Assembly (NCBI GenBank): GCA_963565915.1
Contig: OY751487.1
Span: 5,208,001-5,272,000 of the forward strand
DNA from: Entoloma clypeatum
Lineage: Eukaryota > Basidiomycota > Agaricomycetes > Agaricales > Entolomataceae
Length of the DNA stretch: 64,000 bases
Reading direction: 5' to 3'
Under the pieces are notes generated by a model that saw only the letters and a program-made list of their open reading frames with translations, searched no databases and was not told the origin of the DNA. Shown here in pieces: positions 10,552-21,090 of the stretch. Each line of letters starts with the position of its first letter. Position 1 is the stretch's first letter. Made by a program: the position numbers and the translations under genes.

Positions 10552-11275
10552 TGTCATAACCATACGATTCACATCCAACTTATCCGACGACTCCGACGAT
10601 TCATCTGCTCCAACATCCGCTCCAACAAGATTCTATTTATATTTGATTATACTTCTACTACGTAACATCTCAACCATACTTACAAGTAGACATATGTTGT
10701 TCACTTTTCATTTGCTACTCTCCGTACTCCGAATGTTCCCATGGTCAACTCCGATATCTGCACATCACTTATAGTAATGCTGATAATTCTAGTCTACTAT
10801 AAATAGTGTACCAAACCTGTCGTAGAACCTCAGTTCAAATATCATACATTACACCTCATTCACATCCATCTCTACTTGCCTTTAAGCATTCTCTCCATCA
10901 CCTCCGCTCATCCGCTCATCTGACATCTGCCAATCTGAAATCGAGAACCATGTCAAAGAGTGGGGCGCAACTGTTATGGATTCGCTATCCATGGCATTGA
11001 TCGCTCGGACCAGATACAAGACATAGAGGCCTTATCTGATTAATGGCCAGTTTCATCTTATCTATTGGTTTCATGCTTACTATTCACCTTGGTATCCGCC
11101 TTTGCTACTTAAGCCTCTCTGCCTAAGCATCGCATGGGTTTGTCAATCATAACAGCAATGCACAAGTTGAAGCCAGGTCCTTTCTACCAATGTCGCACTT
11201 ATCGCATCCGCTCCTCTGTTACTCCGCTCCGACTCGTCCAACGTTTTCCGATCTTGAGAAAAATGCTATGTGACA
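10552..11275 (+). repeat. solo LTR of the TGTCATAACC family, itself interrupted
   Basis: Begins TGTCATAACC and ends TGTGACA, flanked by CCTGC at 10547-10551 and 11276-11280. It matches the solo LTRs at 19899-20443 and 41128-41700. It is longer because of an insertion at 10972-11154. No internal retroelement sequence remains, so it arose by LTR-LTR recombination. Confidence 0.88.
10972..11154. mobile_element. 183-bp TGTTATG...CATAACA insertion inside the solo LTR
   Basis: This segment is absent from the related LTR at 19899-20443. It has complementary ends (TGTTATG/CATAACA) and is flanked by GCAAC and GCAAT, a nearly exact 5-bp duplication. It could be the solo LTR of a very short element or a MITE. 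A copy was carried along into Y (28384-28566). Confidence 0.65.
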
Positions 11276-11584
11276 CCTGCCCAGCTAGGACTCTCAAACA
11301 ATGTAGATATGACCCAGAGACATGAACACAGACATTGAAGCCTGATATTTTGAACAGAGGAAGTATGGGAGGCGAGATACAAATTTCAAAACAGTTGTCA
11401 CTTTTCATATTTCGGCCACTGAACAAGCACATCACTCAATTCTTACACTTCAATGACATATTTTATTGCGTAGAGCATATTTACATTGCTTAGAACACAT
11501 GTGGTGAGCAGGAGGGCCACAGAACATGAGGAAAAGCCAAGTGTACAAGTGAGTGGGGGTGTACACATGACCTGTCTATTACTG

Positions 11585-12120
11585 TATGTTGTACTCACAC
11601 ATTTATGTTTTTCCAGGAATAAATGACATGAAAAACAAAGAAAAAACCATAAGTGCACAACAGATGTATGGCCTGGCTGCCTCTCGTTCCACACCATCTC
11701 AGTCCCCATCTGCACCCAGCCCCATCATGCCCATTCATCATCCTTGACTCTTCACAGATGGCACACACAACCATGCATCCATGCATCACAACCATGCATC
11801 CACACATCACTATTGAGCAGGCGCATCAACCAAGGGGACACCGTCTACATCTCTGTTGACCCATGGCTCCTGGCATTCACATGCAGGTTTGTGCTTGATG
11901 GACTCCATTTCCTTTCTTATATACACAACATGTGTATACAACCCCGAGCCTTGACTCTTCTCTCATATCGTAGTTACATTTGATCGAATGGACCATTTAA
12001 ACGGGGTCCTACACTCCCACTCTAGTCAGTAGACCAGAGGTTGTTTTTCAACTTGTACTTGGGTACTTAGGTACAGACCAGACTGCTATCATGCCCCAGA
12101 ATACAAATTTGGTTTTAAAA
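11585..12120. other. unassigned AT-moderate stretch
   Basis: No gene or complete element is recognised. CCATGCATC repeats near 11770-11805 are simple sequence, and short open frames on both strands have no protein-like features. Confidence 0.5.
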
Positions 12121-12290
12121 AATGAAAAAAAAAAAAAATATATATATATATAGTACTAATATTGTGGAAGGGAGAAAGTAAGAAAATGTTGTTTTTTGGT
12201 GCTTGAGGAAACCCATGATACACTGTTCATCATGGTTTACAGTGTGATTTGATCCATCATTTTGCTGTCTTAAACACTATATACATACAC
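12121..12290 (+). repeat. poly-A/(TA)n tract and fragment of the AT-rich dispersed repeat
   Basis: An A-run and a (TA)n tract (12123-12152) precede about 130 bp (AAGAAAATGTTGTTTTTTG, TGTTCATCATGGTTTACA) closely related to 16030-16130 and, inverted, to 40580-40680. This is one of at least three copies in the window. Confidence 0.7.
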
Positions 12291-12336
12291 TATTTTACCA
12301 TGATAGAATTTCTGTAGATGAATCAAGGAGTTGCAG

Positions 12337-13100
12337 TAGTGTTTCAAGATTCAGTTCTAGTGAACCAGAATGGAACCAGACTGAACCAAAAACTGAACCC
12401 AAAAGAACCAAACTTCGGTCTTGGTTCTCTCATTTTGAAACCCCCCCAGTCTTCGGTCTTGAAGAAAAAACTTTATTTGAGACCAGCAAAAAACCGGTTT
12501 AAACCGGTCTCAACCTCATGGTCAGAAGGGTCAAGAGACACAAGTAACTTGTCCCTGAGTAAACATGCAGACACCACAAGGCATCAGACTATATAAAGTA
12601 GTAACACTCAATGTCCAATTATCAACTGCACCACCATGACCAAATGCAAAAGCCTGCTGCATCAACTGTTTCTAGTGTTTTGAAGTCCAGTCTAGGACTG
12701 GACCAGAACCAGACTGGTCAAGACTAGTGAAAGACTGGACTGCAGTCTCAGGTTTCAGATTTTTGAGGATTGACCAGTCTCAGGTTCTTCAAATTTTGGA
12801 AAGAAAACAGAAGACTGGTTTAATGCCAGTCTTGATTTGAGACTCAAAAGATATAAACTAGCCATGGGTTCACACAGGTTCTTGTGGGTTCACATAGATT
12901 CTTGAAGGTTCACATGGATTTTGTTCATCAAAATTTCTGAAAAACATTCTGAAATGTGTCATAGTTGACATGTTGAAACAGTTTTAATAAATTGGAATAT
13001 AACCAGTTTCAACCAGTTCAAACCAGTTCTGGTTTACTTTTTTGAGAAAGGAAAGACTGGTTCACCAGTCTTCGACCAGTCCATCCTGCAATTTTAATAT
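12337..13100. mobile_element. decayed hAT-type MITEs rich in GACTGGT/ACCAGT
   Basis: TAGTGTTTCAAGATTCAGTT at 12337 and TAGTGTTTTGAAGTCCAGTCT-like sequence at 12673 look like left ends of the MITE family defined at 17490-18017. The stretch is full of AACCAGT/ACTGGTT motifs typical of its interior. Matching right ends are not found, so these are truncated or overlapping copies without coding capacity. Confidence 0.55.
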
Positions 13101-13207
13101 TAATACCAGTTAAGAAAGCTGGAAAAGCTTCAAGAAATTATTTATTTATTTCCAGATATGAAAAATAAGTGATCCTAAGATAAACCTTGACTGAAGTCAT
13201 GAACTAA

Positions 13208-13623
13208 CACTCCTGACACTGGTAAGTTTTTCTGGAGGAAAAATCTATTGTAAAAGAGGAATTCTCTTTCCTTTGGGTGTATCTTTGAGAAAGATACAAA
13301 GTATTTCATATAGAAAATTTTAGGAAACATATAATGTGTTTCCAAAGTATTTCTTCTGGTAAAACTTTTCATTTTTCCAAGAGTTTATCTCAAAGATAAA
13401 CTTATTCCATTGTTCAAACAATGGATCTAGTTTTTCCTCAAGAAAAACTGTAGGATAAACAAAAAGTTTTTTGGCCAAAAATATTTGGAAAAAACATTAC
13501 ATGTTTCTTGAAAATTTTCATATAAAATACTTTGTATCTTTCTTAAAGATATACCTAAAGGAAAGAGGATTCCTCTTTCATAATGAATTTTTCCTCCAGA
13601 AAAACTTATCAGTGTCAGGAGTG
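13208..13623. mobile_element. foldback MITE with long inverted arms and TAA duplication
   Basis: The left arm (from 13208, CACTCCTGACACTGGTAAG) and the right arm (ending 13623) are inverted copies for well over 130 bp with scattered mismatches. TAA stands on both sides (13205-13207, 13624-13626). A 3-bp TAA/TWA duplication suggests a Tourist/Harbinger-type MITE, though arms this long are unusual. It codes for nothing. Confidence 0.75.
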
Positions 13624-13626
13624 TAA

Positions 13627-13818
13627 GGCCCCTCCTACTCTTCCTGTGAAATGTCGTTCAACACGCAATAACCCTGATCTCTCCAACATAGATGAGAGTG
13701 ACTCAGACTGCTCCGACCCCCCTCAAGCCCAAAGAAGTAGCCACAAAAAGCGCCGCTGTCTCACAAAACCTGTAGAGGTTTCCAAAGAGGGGGATGCTAT
13801 CGAAATTGAGGAGGTTGA
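13627..13818 (+). pseudogene. fragment of an unidentified basic/acidic protein
   Basis: Between the foldback MITE and an LTR end lies an open frame reading through PDLSNIDESDSDCSDPP and SSHKKRRCL, an acidic patch followed by a likely nuclear localisation signal. It resembles the N-terminal linker of fungal hAT transposases, but no zinc finger or catalytic motif is present, so identity is open. The open frame starts within the MITE arm at 13583 and is cut by the LTR at 13819. Confidence 0.35.
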
Positions 13819-14095
13819 TGTAAGGGCGACCTTACAATCCGACAACTCCAAAGCTTGCTCCAATGTTGGATGACTTGCAAGGAAAATTCAAAGTTAGATT
13901 AGGCTCTATGATGTACAATATGACCCATACCTTGCAAGAGAAATCCAAAGAGAAAGTTCTGAGGATTCCCATGCAAGCTAGGCAACTATATAGATGACAA
14001 GAATTGGAAATGGAGAGAGGAATATTGAAATACAAAGGTGATTGGGAGTAGAGATGGGAACATGCATATGTAAATCGGAATGCACATGTGGTGGT
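13819..14095 (-). repeat. truncated LTR of the TGTAAGGGC family
   Basis: Starts TGTAAGGGCGACC and is similar to 44747-44990, the LTR of relic P (CTTGCAAGGGAGATCC and GAGGATTCCC-type stretches shared). The other end is lost where MITE sequence begins at 14096. Orientation is taken from P. Confidence 0.6.
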
Positions 14096-15060
14096 TAGTG
14101 TTCGAAGGTCCAGTTTACTTTTTTGTGAATTAGACTGAGACCAGATCGAACCGAACCGGTGAAAGACCGGACCGCCAGTCTCAGTTTTTAAGGTTTTGGA
14201 TCTCGCTGGTCCTCAGTTCACTCCAAACTTTGGAATTTGAAAGACTGGCCAAAGATGTTAAGTAGGTGAAAAGTCGGAGCTTCGTCGGAGTCCGTCGGAG
14301 GTCGGAGGTAGGACTGAGACCGGAGCAGAACTCCGGAAATGCGGAGGAATGACGAAGGGGAGGGACGTGGCTTCAACGTATGTGTTGCGCCGCTGTTTGT
14401 TGGATAAGGTGTCCCAATTTCAGGAGGTCGGAGGAGAGGTCGGAGGTGCGGAGGTTCTCGGAAAGATCTCGGTGAGAGACACATTGATGTGGAAATGGTC
14501 GGACGACGTTGGAGTTGTAACTCGGACACAGTACTGAGCTCGTCGAAGGGTAACGATGGAGGAAGAGCAGTAGATGAGGATGTCGTCGGCGTATTGTACC
14601 ACAGCGAGGATCTCTGGCATGAACGGGGAGTAGAGGAGTGAACTTTGTTGATATTTGAACTGAGGAACTACAGGTATGGTACGAGCTTAAATACCTAAAT
14701 GAGATTACTTTACGGAGATGGTCGGAGTAGGTCCGGAGTTGTGGCGTAAGTTGCCAGCGACTGTAACGAACATCGGAGATGTCGGTCAACGGACCATGCG
14801 GAAAAGGCGATGCATAAGTAAACGGGAATATGAATATGAAATGCATAAAGGCATGGAGTTATGAATATGAAATGCACGATGGCAACGTGCGGAGATGCGG
14901 AGGTAACGGATGTCCGGAATATCGGAATTGATCGGAGATCGTTGGAGCGGAATTGATCGGAATTGATCGGAGATGATCGGAGGTTGTTGGAGTCAGAATG
15001 GAATATAACAAAAGACCAGTTTGAACGGGTTTAAACTGGTCTTTTCCACGGAACAATCTG
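14096..15060. mobile_element. hAT-type MITE split by a solo LTR
   Basis: TAGTGTTCGAAGGTCCAGTTT at 14096 matches the left end of the MITE at 17490. Interior GACTGG motifs run to 14255, the LTR follows, and interior-like sequence (GACCAGTTTGAACGGG) resumes at 15011. The right terminus is not clear. Confidence 0.5.
14256..15010 (-). repeat. solo LTR, diverged relative of the TGTCATAACC family
   Basis: On the minus strand it runs TGTTATATTCC...TTAACA and is flanked by AAAGA on both sides (14251-14255, 15011-15015). Sequence such as ACGTGGCTTCAACG...TTGCGCC parallels the related LTRs at 10552 and 19899. It is packed with CGGAGGT motifs and has no internal retroelement sequence. Confidence 0.78.
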
Positions 15061-15084
15061 AGGAACGGAAATCAAGATCATGAA

Positions 15085-15195
15085 ATGGCAAAGTGCAAAA
15101 TTTGTGCCATTTGCAAGAATTGAACTCACAACCTCTATAGTAGAGAACATTAGTTCAGTCATTTATCTAATCAACTGAGCCACAAGTCCATTATA
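15085..15195 (-). repeat. tRNA-derived SINE remnant
   Basis: On the minus strand there is an A-box-like TGGCTCAGTTGATTAGA followed about 45 bp later by a B-box-like GTTGTGAGTTCAATTC. The presumed T stem (GTGAG/CTTGC with wobble pairs) can form, but the acceptor and D stems cannot, so this is not a working tRNA. A tRNA-headed SINE or tRNA pseudogene fits best. Confidence 0.5.
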
Positions 15196-15349
15196 TCTGG
15201 TGCATCACAGTCATTCTACATCACAACTTTTCCACTTCCAAAATAGGCACACCTAAAAAAAACACAAATGGTGTGTGTGTGTGCTCCCTCCTGCCTCGAT
15301 CACAAGTAGACAGATTATAAATAAAATCTATAAATATATTCTGGCCTTT

Positions 15350-16390
15350 TCAACATCTGTGCCCCTCATTGCAGAGTCAGCAATGGGTGGATGCATTGTT
15401 TTGACGTTGGATGGCGCGCATCATGCACACATCAAATGTGTCAAATATATTTAAACAAACTCAAAAAACATCGCATTTCTCCTTAATATGGCTGCACAGG
15501 AGGAAGTTAGCTTACAGACTATATTAATTATGTAGCAGAGTATCATATGTCAATAAACATGTGTTGATTTTATGGAATGATGCCACAGATTTCAAGTCAT
15601 AGAGGTGCCATGCTCTACACCAAATAATAGTAAACAATACGCAAAATGCATCGTGCAGGCGTGTGCGGTGCCTTTCTCATGGTCTAATAATAGTTGGAAG
15701 TGATAGAACTCATAAATAGATATGTATTCACCTTCTGAAGCACTTTGTATAATTTTTAGAAGTCCAGATAAGATAGAAATAATGAAATGTGCAGATTTCA
15801 GTAAAAGTGTTATATCTCATTAATGAATGGGCCAAATTTGAAAAACAAATGCTGTGAGATCCCCTGAATGAGGAGAATCCAAAGCTGAAATAAAAAAATT
15901 TGGTCAAATTTTCGACCTATTTTGCTCATATTCACCTCATCAAGTCCTTTAATTTCATTTGAAGGGTCTGAATAGGTTTACATACACTGTTTCAATAGTA
16001 TATGTATAGTATATTTAGAGTACAAATGTTGTGCAAAGGAGGAAGCTAGAAAATGTTGTTTTTTGTGTTTGAAAACACCATGCCACACTGTTCATCATGA
16101 TTTACATTGTGTTTTGATGCATCAATTTGGAGCACCAACTTTCTACCATCCATAGCTCATGTATATAACTCTATATATACTTCCTATGAGTTTCTAAATA
16201 CATCTACATAAGGTAAGAATTATTTTTGTGGGTTTTGATGCCACAGTTTGGGCATCAAGGGCACAATTTTCAATGATGTGCATGGCTCGGCATTGATGCC
16301 GAGCATGCTTGGCAATCACTGAAAGTTGAACCATAACTGCCAGCAAAACCTTCCCACCCTTTTTTTATCTCCAACCACCACTCCACCCAG
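15350..16390 (+). repeat. AT-rich dispersed repeat, copy 1
   Basis: This noncoding stretch matches, inverted, 41845-40560; that copy is interrupted by a solo LTR. Its right part (16130-16390) also matches, inverted, 19895-19640. Landmarks are GCAGAGTCAGCAATGG near 15372 and the GGCTCGGCATTGATGCCGAGC palindrome near 16286. No coding capacity or clear termini are found, so its class is unknown. Confidence 0.7.
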
Positions 16391-16599
16391 CCACCACATC
16401 CACCCTGATGAAAATATGCAGTGAAAGTTAGATTTATTTCAATGTAAACTATGTCTTTTATACTAATAAACAAGGGTGTAACCTAACTACGAAGTGAGTA
16501 GGCTATGTACTTGGAAATGAGTGTTATGGGAATAAGTATCTACTGGTAATGGTATGGTAATGGTCGAGTACACGACTGTCCACCGTTGTCGTCCAGCGA

Positions 16600-17165
16600 T
16601 GCCTCAATCCTCCGTTCCCAACATGCCCAACGGCCACTACTCACATATAACTGCCACCACTCGTGCCCAACAGCCCTCTCTTGCACCCAACAGCCGCCTT
16701 TCATGCCCAACACCATCCTTTTGCCCCCAATGCCATCCCTTTGCCCCCAATGCCGTTGACCCACACCCAATGGCCGCCTTTCATGCCCAATGGTCCTGAC
16801 TTGCACCCACCACCATTGACCCATGCCACGCTGTCCCTTTGCCCCCAACACCGTCAACCCATGCACAACGGCCACCTTTCATGCCCAACGGCCGCCTCAT
16901 GTTCCCAATGGCCGCCCCTCTTGCCCAACTGCCCCGACTAGTGCCCCATGGCCCTCTAATGCCCAACGACCACCTTGCTTGTCCAATCCTTGTGCCCAAC
17001 GGCCGCCTCATGTCCCCAACGCCATCGACTCACACCCAGCACCCTTCCTTCACACGCAACGGCCTCCCTTCGTGCCATACAGCACCACACACCTGCCACA
17101 ACACACACCCAATGGCCCCCTTTCATGCCCAATGGCGTCAAGTCATGCCCAAGAGCACATGGGGC
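16600..17165 (+). repeat. minisatellite array, TGCCCAACGGCC unit
   Basis: About 20-21-bp units around the core TGCCCAACGGCC repeat with heavy degeneration. Because the unit has few stops, several long frames stay open on both strands, but the implied peptides are low-complexity and not a gene. The same unit occurs at 18540-19620 (inverted) and 58790-59530. Confidence 0.85.
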
Positions 17166-17489
17166 CGGGCTGAGCCCACAGAGGACCAATTGAGGGAGTA
17201 CGACATGCATGCTGAAAAGCAAGCTGATGGTGCGCGGTGAGAGCTACAAAAAACACCTCACACCCACACACTAACACTCCTCAACAACAAGTTCTAGGGG
17301 CAGCAGGCATATAGACCACTTATTTCTAAGTAGGTCAGGTCATTTGTCTTATAGAAAATCATCGCAAGGTTGTGCGCCAAAATTCTTGGGTATGTGATTC
17401 AATAATATGATTAGGGAATCAAGTCTTTTAATCCTATGAGTCACACAGGACTTTTCGCATACAGTGGGACAATCAACAGCAAAGAGCAC

Positions 17490-18017
17490 TAGTGTTCGAG
17501 GGTTCAGTCTTATGAACTGGAAAATGAACCTGAACTGGACTGGACTGGAAGAGACCTGAACTGGCAGTTCAGGTCTCACTGATTTCGAGCTCAACCAGTC
17601 TCCAGTCTCTCCAAATTTGGAAAAGAATTGGACTGGTTCACCCCCAGTTCTACTTTTGGGTCTGAAAAATATGAACTGGTTCCAGTTTTTGACCATATAT
17701 TTATTCAAAAACTGTACTTTTATGGGCAAAGATGTTCTTTTATACAGTTTTCAATCATTCTTACAAGAGTTTATATCCAAAATGCTTGAGAAACATGTTA
17801 TTGATAACAAATTGAGTATATTTTGGGGTTTTTGATTGGAAAAACAGGCTTTTGGTAGGTTTATAAATGGTTGAGGATTTTACCAGTTTAAACTGGTTTA
17901 AACCAGTCTTTACCAGTCCAGTTTTTTCAGACTTTGAGAAAGAAAAATGAACTGCCAGTCTCCAGTTCATCAATTTTTTGGTCAAAAAACCAGACTGGAC
18001 TGAACTCTCAAACACTA
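17490..18017. mobile_element. hAT-type MITE, 528 bp, with 8-bp target duplication
   Basis: Ends TAGTGTTCGAGGGTTCAGTC and, inverted, TAGTGTTTGAGAGTTCAGTC are flanked by AAGAGCAC on both sides (17482-17489, 18018-18025). The 8-bp duplication and TAGTG terminus place it in the hAT superfamily. It has no coding capacity. It is the best-defined member of a family with fragments at 12337, 12673, 14096, 18301 and 42115. Confidence 0.88.
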
Positions 18018-18300
18018 AAGAGCACACAGGCTTGACAATAACAGAACTTCAAGGTTTGAGATAGAACCGCAGCGCACTCAAACACACAGGAGAGAGCTGC
18101 AAAATGGGGGGATTTCTAGTCTACCATACATGGTGTAGCACTAGAGATTTTATACATACAACGGCAATTTAGAATAAATAAAGTTTATCACATTCCATTC
18201 AACAGACAGTCCAGCAATAAATCAAGTGTTTCTAAAATGTTCTTTTGAGTCATTTTAAATAAGTCTTTTATGTGTCGAGAGGGTAACAGGGTCTTATGGG

Positions 18301-18485
18301 TAGTGTTCAAAAGTCCAGTTTAAAAAACAAAATTAACCACTAACCAGACCAAATCAAACCAGGGGTTTGGTTAACTGACTGGTTTGAGTTAATCAGATTC
18401 AGACATACCACTGGTTTAAGTTAATCACTTTTGGAAAAAAAATTAACCAGGTTTAACCAGTTTAAACCGGTCTGAACCAGTAACC
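18301..18485. mobile_element. hAT-type MITE fragment
   Basis: Begins TAGTGTTCAAAAGTCCAGTT and continues with GGTTTAACCAGTTTAAACC-type sequence. No right end is found. Its interior resembles 41940-42115. Confidence 0.55.
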
Positions 18486-18539
18486 TTGAGACAAAGCAAG
18501 AGGTCATCTAAGCTATTGACATAGAAGTCAGTCTATGGA

Positions 18540-18963
18540 AACAGGGGTCGTTGGACATGAGAGTGGACCGTTGGGCATGAGTGGGGGCCGTTAGGCACAA
18601 AGGGAGGCCATTGGTCATCAGTTGGGGTTGTTGGGCACAAGAGACTGCCAAGAGACAGGCGAGGGACGCCATTGGGGGCGAAGGATGCAAGTAGGGGTCG
18701 TTGGACGCAAGAGTGGGCCATTCAGCGCAAAGGGAGGCCGTTGGGGGTGAGTGGAGGCCATTGGGCATGAGGACGGGACATTGTGCACTAGAGGGGGGTG
18801 TTGGGCGCTTGAGGGGGCCGTTGGGTGCAAAGGGAGGCCATTGGTCATCAGTTGGGGTCATTGGGCATGAGAGACGGGCATTGGGGACTGTTGGGCGTGA
18901 ATTGAGGTGGTTGGGTATGAGAGACGGGCAAGGGACGCCATTGGGGGCAAAAGGAGGCCGTTG
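18540..18963 (-). repeat. minisatellite array (inverted), left part
   Basis: GGCCGTTGGGCATGAG-type units are the complement of the unit at 16600. The array is continuous with 19288-19620; a solo LTR splits it. Confidence 0.85.
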
Positions 18964-18968
18964 GACGC

Positions 18969-19287
18969 TGTTATGATCATATTTTCACTTTTTCACTTTA
19001 TCTTATCTTATCTTATCTACATCATGTCATACATGAGGACATCTTATCATTACAACGCAGCAGGATGCGAAGGATCCGGAGTTGCGCAGCATGATGCTGC
19101 CTCAACGCAGCCTCATGGTATTTACATATATAAGTAGGGTACTTTCACTTGCATTTGATAGCTTGTTCTCTTGAGATTCCCGCTGGGTCTCTTGGCAATA
19201 CAGCCCCTTCCTCATCTTTCCACGTTCCTCACTCTAAGTTCCTAAGTTTGGGCTCGCAACATTGTTTGACTTAGTGTCGCCTCAACA
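18969..19287 (+). repeat. solo LTR of the X family inside the minisatellite
   Basis: Begins TGTTATGATCATATTTTCAC and ends CTCAACA, flanked by GACGC on both sides (18964-18968, 19288-19292). At 319 bp it is longer than the X LTRs owing to small internal duplications, so it is an older or divergent member. Confidence 0.92.
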
Positions 19288-19620
19288 GACGCAAGAGAGG
19301 GCTGTTGGGCGCGAAGGGGGCCGTTGGAGGTGAGTGGGGGCTGTTAGGCATGAGGACGGGACATTGCGCGCTATAGGGGGGTGTTGGGTGCTTGAGTGGG
19401 CCATTGGGGGCAAAGGGAGGGTGTTGGGGGCGAGTGGGTGTCATTGGGCATGAAGGGAGGCTGTTGGGCGCAAAGGGAGGCCGTTGGACATGAGTGGGGG
19501 CCATTGGGCACGAGGACAGGATGTTGGGTGCTAGAGCAGGGTGTTGGGCACGAAGGGAGGCCATTGGTCATCAGTTGGGGTCGTTGGGCATGAGGACGGG
19601 CCATTGGGCATTAGGAAGGG
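19288..19620 (-). repeat. minisatellite array (inverted), right part
   Basis: Continuation of 18540-18963 with the same 20-21-bp unit. It runs into dispersed-repeat sequence at about 19640-19895. Confidence 0.85.
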
Positions 19621-19639
19621 GGCACTTGAAGGGGCCAGT

Positions 19640-19895
19640 GGTGGCCAGATGGAGTGGAGGTGGGGGGAATAAAGAGTGTGGGAAGGTTTGGCAGTCAACT
19701 TATGGTTTGACTTTTGGCAATTGCCAAGTGATGTGCATCGTTGAAAATCGTGCCCTCAATGTCCAAACTGTGGCACCAAAAGAACCAAAAATGGGTTCTT
19801 AAGTTATGTAGAGATACTTGGAAGCTAATAGTAAGTATTTAAAGAGTTAGATACATGAGCTATGTATGGTAGAAAGTCTGTACTCCAAAATGATC
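19640..19895 (-). repeat. AT-rich dispersed repeat, partial copy
   Basis: Inverted match to 16130-16390 (shared AACCTTCCCAC, the GCACATCA region and ACTTTCTACCATCCATAGCTC-like stretch). It lies next to the minisatellite just as in copy 1. Confidence 0.6.
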
Positions 19896-19898
19896 ACC

Positions 19899-20443
19899 TG
19901 TCACGTAGCATGTTTCTCAACATCAGAAAATGTCGGATGAGTCGGAGCAGAGTAGCGGATGAGCGGATGCGACAGATGTGACGTCTGGTGGAAAGGACCT
20001 GGCTTCAACTTGTATGTTGTGCCCCACTCTTTGATGTGGTCCTCAATTTTGGATTGGCGGATGTCAGATGAGCGGAAGAGCGGATGAGCAGAGGTGACAG
20101 AGAGAATGCTCAAAGGCAAGTAGAGGTGGATGCAAATGAGGTGTAACATATGATATTTGAACTGAGGTTTTATGATAGGTTTGGTACACTATTTATAGTG
20201 AACTAGAATGATCAGTATTACTATAAGTGATGTGCAGATATCGGAGTTGACCATTGGAACATTCGGAGTACAGAGAGTAGCAAATAAAAAGTGGACAACA
20301 TATGTCTACTTGTAAGTATGGTTGAGATGTTACATAGTAGAAGTATAATCAAATATAAATAGAATGTTGTTGGAGTGGATGTCGGATCAGATGAATCATC
20401 AGAGTTGTCAGATAAGTCAGATGTGAATTATATGGTTATGACA
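19899..20443 (-). repeat. solo LTR of the TGTCATAACC family
   Basis: On the minus strand TGTCATAACC...CGTGACA, flanked by TCACC at 19894-19898 and 20444-20448. It is an uninterrupted 545-bp member, useful as the reference for 10552-11275. Confidence 0.9.
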
Positions 20444-20630
20444 TCACCTTGCTTGTCAAGGTAGTCCCCAAAGGCATAATTTGACAGGTTTGCAGTGAGA
20501 CTATATACAACTACAAACACCCCTTTTTTGGCATGACATCATGTGAAGATGAGAGACCTTGCTTGTGTACTTAGTGTCTTACAATTTGAGTTGGTTTTTG
20601 TCTGTCAATCTCCCAACTGTCAGCTAATTT

Positions 20631-20908
20631 GTGAACATCATGATTCCTGTGTCTGAAGAGAAATGGCCACAACCTTTCGATCTACTTGATGTTCCTGCTG
20701 AAGAGCCTGTTTCTTTCAAGCTCTACCACATTGCGTTTTCTCTCAATGATTTTTATGATTTACTCTTTGATGCATGCACCCCACAGACACTCTTTCAGTT
20801 GGGTTGTACCTCCAAGTTCAGTTAAGCTGCATTGAAGGACTATATGAAGCGTGCTTTTGATGTGGATGCACACTTTTTGAGATTCTTTACCGATCCTCAA
20901 GGGGTGTC
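20631..20908 (+). pseudogene. 5' part of a broken cellular gene (continues at 39462)
   Basis: The reading frame gives FSLNDFYDLLFDACTP, LFQLGCTSKFS, a TAA, then ALKDYMKRAFDVDAHFLRFFTDPQ. This matches my recollection of a large basidiomycete family in which such a sequence precedes a segment like RRMQ..T..VISGS..LQF.DR. That next segment is found at 39462 in the right order, 18.5 kb downstream. The gap is filled by a TIR element and the copia/gypsy nest. The family's function is not established. The TAA shows the gene was already dead or dying. Confidence 0.65.
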
Positions 20909-20910
20909 GG
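20906..20910. repeat. target site duplication GTCGG of the copia element
   Basis: GTCGG also follows the other end of the element at 38705-38709, which proves that everything from 20911 to 38704 is one insertion with later nested insertions. Confidence 0.9.
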
Positions 20911-21090
20911 TGTTGAAGTTCCACCTGGGCGCTAGCCGCAGATGTACTGAGCAACACAGCTACAGTGGAAGTACTCTACTTAACCGTTCTAGTCACTTAC
21001 TTGGGTTGGAAAGGGTGAGGCTGGTGAGAGTGGTTGAGGCTGGTAAGAGCGATGGAGCTGGTTAAGAGTCAAGAGACAACTTGTAGATAT
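20911..21090 (-). repeat. copia 3' LTR, distal part
   Basis: Starts TGTTGAAGTTCC and stops at GATAT, where Y inserted. The remainder is at 34301-34435. Confidence 0.9.

Larger units (their letters stand above)
10435..11338 (+). other. flank of X whose copy was transduced into Y
   Basis: These 904 bp run from the GGAAT duplication through pogo DNA, the solo LTR and more pogo DNA. The same 904 bp, with a few substitutions, lie on the minus strand inside Y (29102-28243 plus 21666-21623), directly after an LTR. The right limit at 11338 is where Y switches to pol sequence homologous to 9903. Confidence 0.9.
3327..11584 (-). mobile_element. pogo/Fot-type Tc1-mariner transposon, inactivated and invaded
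   Basis: The two ends are inverted repeats starting CAGTAATAGACAGGTC (3327 onward; complement ending at 11584), matching in about 26 of 28 positions and flanked on both sides by TA, the target duplication of the Tc1/mariner superfamily. Inside, on the minus strand, is a DDE transposase relic (3454-5201). Two later insertions interrupt the element: gypsy element X with TSD GGAAT and a solo LTR with TSD CCTGC. Without them it is about 2.3 kb, short for the family because part of the catalytic region is deleted. Confidence 0.85.

Noticed and set aside
12123..12152. Poly-A/(TA)n tract as a retroposon tail or centromeric feature
   Set aside because: It is a short simple-sequence tract at the edge of a dispersed repeat; similar copies at 16000 and 40700 have different, shorter tracts.
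15085..15195. Functional tRNA gene
   Set aside because: Acceptor and D stems do not pair on the minus strand and no clean anticodon arm forms.
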